From: Chitinophagaceae bacterium
Lineage (GTDB): Bacteria; Bacteroidota; Bacteroidia; Chitinophagales; Chitinophagaceae
Assembly (NCBI GenBank): GCA_014379785.1
Contig: JACMLD010000488.1
Coordinates: 1 to 5,856 of the forward strand
Length of the DNA stretch: 5,856 bases
Direction: 5' to 3'
Of this stretch, positions 4,987 to 5,856 are shown piece after piece; the stretch's first letter is position 1, and every line of letters starts with the position of its first letter. The position numbers and the translations under genes were made by a program. A model generated the notes under the pieces. That model did no database searches. It was not told the DNA's origin and saw nothing but the letters and a program-made list of their open reading frames with translations.

Positions 4987-5856
4987 ATGAGCATCAGAAA
5001 CGAACTCGAAAAACGCATCCTCATCATTGATGGGGCCATGGGTACCATGATCCAACGCTACAAACTGGAAGAAAAAGACTACCGGGGCGAAAGATTCAAA
5101 GACTGGCACACAGATGTAAAGGGAAACAACGACCTCCTCAGCATCACCCAGCCACAGATCATCATAGAAATACACAGTCAATACCTTGATGCAGGGGCAG
5201 ATATCATAGAAACCAATACATTCAGCAGTACCCGCATAGCCATGGCCGACTATGAAATGCAGGATCTGGCCTACGAACTCAACGTGGCTTCAGCGAAATG
5301 CGCCCGTGCCGCAGCAGACAAATACAGCACAGCAGAAAAGCCCCGCTTTGTTGCCGGCGCCATCGGTCCGCTGAATAAGACGCTGAGCCTCTCACCGGAT
5401 GTAAACAATCCGGGTTTTCGCGCGGTGACATTCGACGAAGTCGTAACTGCATACTACGAGCAGATAAAAGGCCTGGTAGATGGCGGAGTAGACGTGCTTC
5501 TTGTTGAAACCATATTCGATACCCTCAATGCCAAAGCAGCAATCTTTGCCATCAAAAAATACTTCAGAGATACAAAACAAAAAGAGCTGCCGGTAATGAT
5601 CAGCGGCACCATCACCGACGCTAGCGGCAGAACACTGAGTGGCCAGACACTGGAAGCCTTCTACGTTTCAGTAATGCACGCAAAACCGTTGAGCATCGGA
5701 CTTAACTGCGCGCTTGGTGCAAAAGAAATGCGGCCGCATATTGAAGAGCTTTCGCAGATCTCCAGTTGCTATGTATCTGCATATCCGAACGCGGGACTTC
5801 CAAATGCAATGGGTGAATACGATGAAAATCCAGAAGATACCGGCCACTACCTCGAA
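4987..5856 (+). CDS. metH: Cobalamin-dependent methionine synthase, N-terminal part (runs off window)
   Basis: MetH moves a methyl group from methyltetrahydrofolate to homocysteine via cobalamin in the cytoplasm. The 290 visible residues are the homocysteine-binding barrel. They contain DGAMGTMIQ (15-23), YRGERF (32-37), KGNNDLL (45-51), GADIIETNTF (70-79), GTITDASGRTLSGQT (207-221), the zinc ligand Cys241 in LNCALG and AYPNAGLPNAMGEYD (265-279), all aligning well with E. coli MetH as I remember it. The second zinc pair (GGCCGT), folate, cobalamin and activation domains lie beyond the window. The frame is open upstream to 4912, with ATGs at 4924 and 4933. I prefer 4987 because it gives close to the usual distance before the DGAMGT motif (E. 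coli has about five more residues), while the longer versions add a Gln/Arg-rich tail. No homology break or frameshift is visible. Confidence 0.95.
   Translation, partial: MSIRNELEKRILIIDGAMGTMIQRYKLEEKDYRGERFKDWHTDVKGNNDLLSITQPQIIIEIHSQYLDAGADIIETNTFSSTRIAMADYEMQDLAYELNVASAKCARAAADKYSTAEKPRFVAGAIGPLNKTLSLSPDVNNPGFRAVTFDEVVTAYYEQIKGLVDGGVDVLLVETIFDTLNAKAAIFAIKKYFRDTKQKELPVMISGTITDASGRTLSGQTLEAFYVSVMHAKPLSIGLNCALGAKEMRPHIEELSQISSCYVSAYPNAGLPNAMGEYDENPEDTGHYLE

Overview
The window looks like chromosomal DNA of a Bacteroidota bacterium, probably near Chitinophagaceae/Sphingobacteriia. Three lines of evidence support this. Three TAnnTTTG-type -7 promoter boxes are present, one with a TTTG -33 element exactly 19 bp upstream. 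Translation starts lack clear Shine-Dalgarno sequences. Intergenic DNA holds short palindromic repeats of a style I associate with this phylum (ATTTC...GAAAT arms around a CTCnnCTTCGCTC-like core). The phylum call is well supported; the finer placement is a guess.

Layout, left to right. Positions 2-106 may be the 3' end of an upstream gene, which is weakly supported. Positions 107-512 appear non-coding and hold two palindromic repeat elements. Positions 513-3404 (+) encode a 963-residue exported protein that I do not recognise as a named family. It has a signal peptide, an outer-membrane beta-barrel-like N-terminal domain, a Lys-rich linker, a prealbumin/Cna-B-like domain, eight dispersed copies of a motif R[DE]A[GAS]SG[LM][AP]TG[KR]R, two DxDGDGxxD calcium-loop-like motifs, and a block of six KGIxxxG heptapeptides. 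The eighth motif copy is interrupted in frame by a copy of the same palindromic element that lies between the genes. Positions 3406-3497 hold two such elements in opposite orientation between convergent genes. Positions 3500-4123 (-) are recR, and 4219-4563 (-) encode a 114-residue three-helix membrane protein of unknown function. This small gene is flanked by two arrays of an 8-bp repeat (TTGAYYNG) in mutually inverted orientation, each enclosed by its own inverted repeat. From 4724 a consensus Bacteroidota promoter points right into a roughly 225-nt leader with two hairpins, then into the first 290 codons of metH, which runs off the end.

The genes do not form one pathway. recR is DNA-repair housekeeping and metH is methionine/folate metabolism. 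The large surface protein is the accessory part and carries most of the novelty: a dispersed repeat resembling the loop signature of Hcp-like tube proteins, and a palindromic element domesticated inside the coding sequence.
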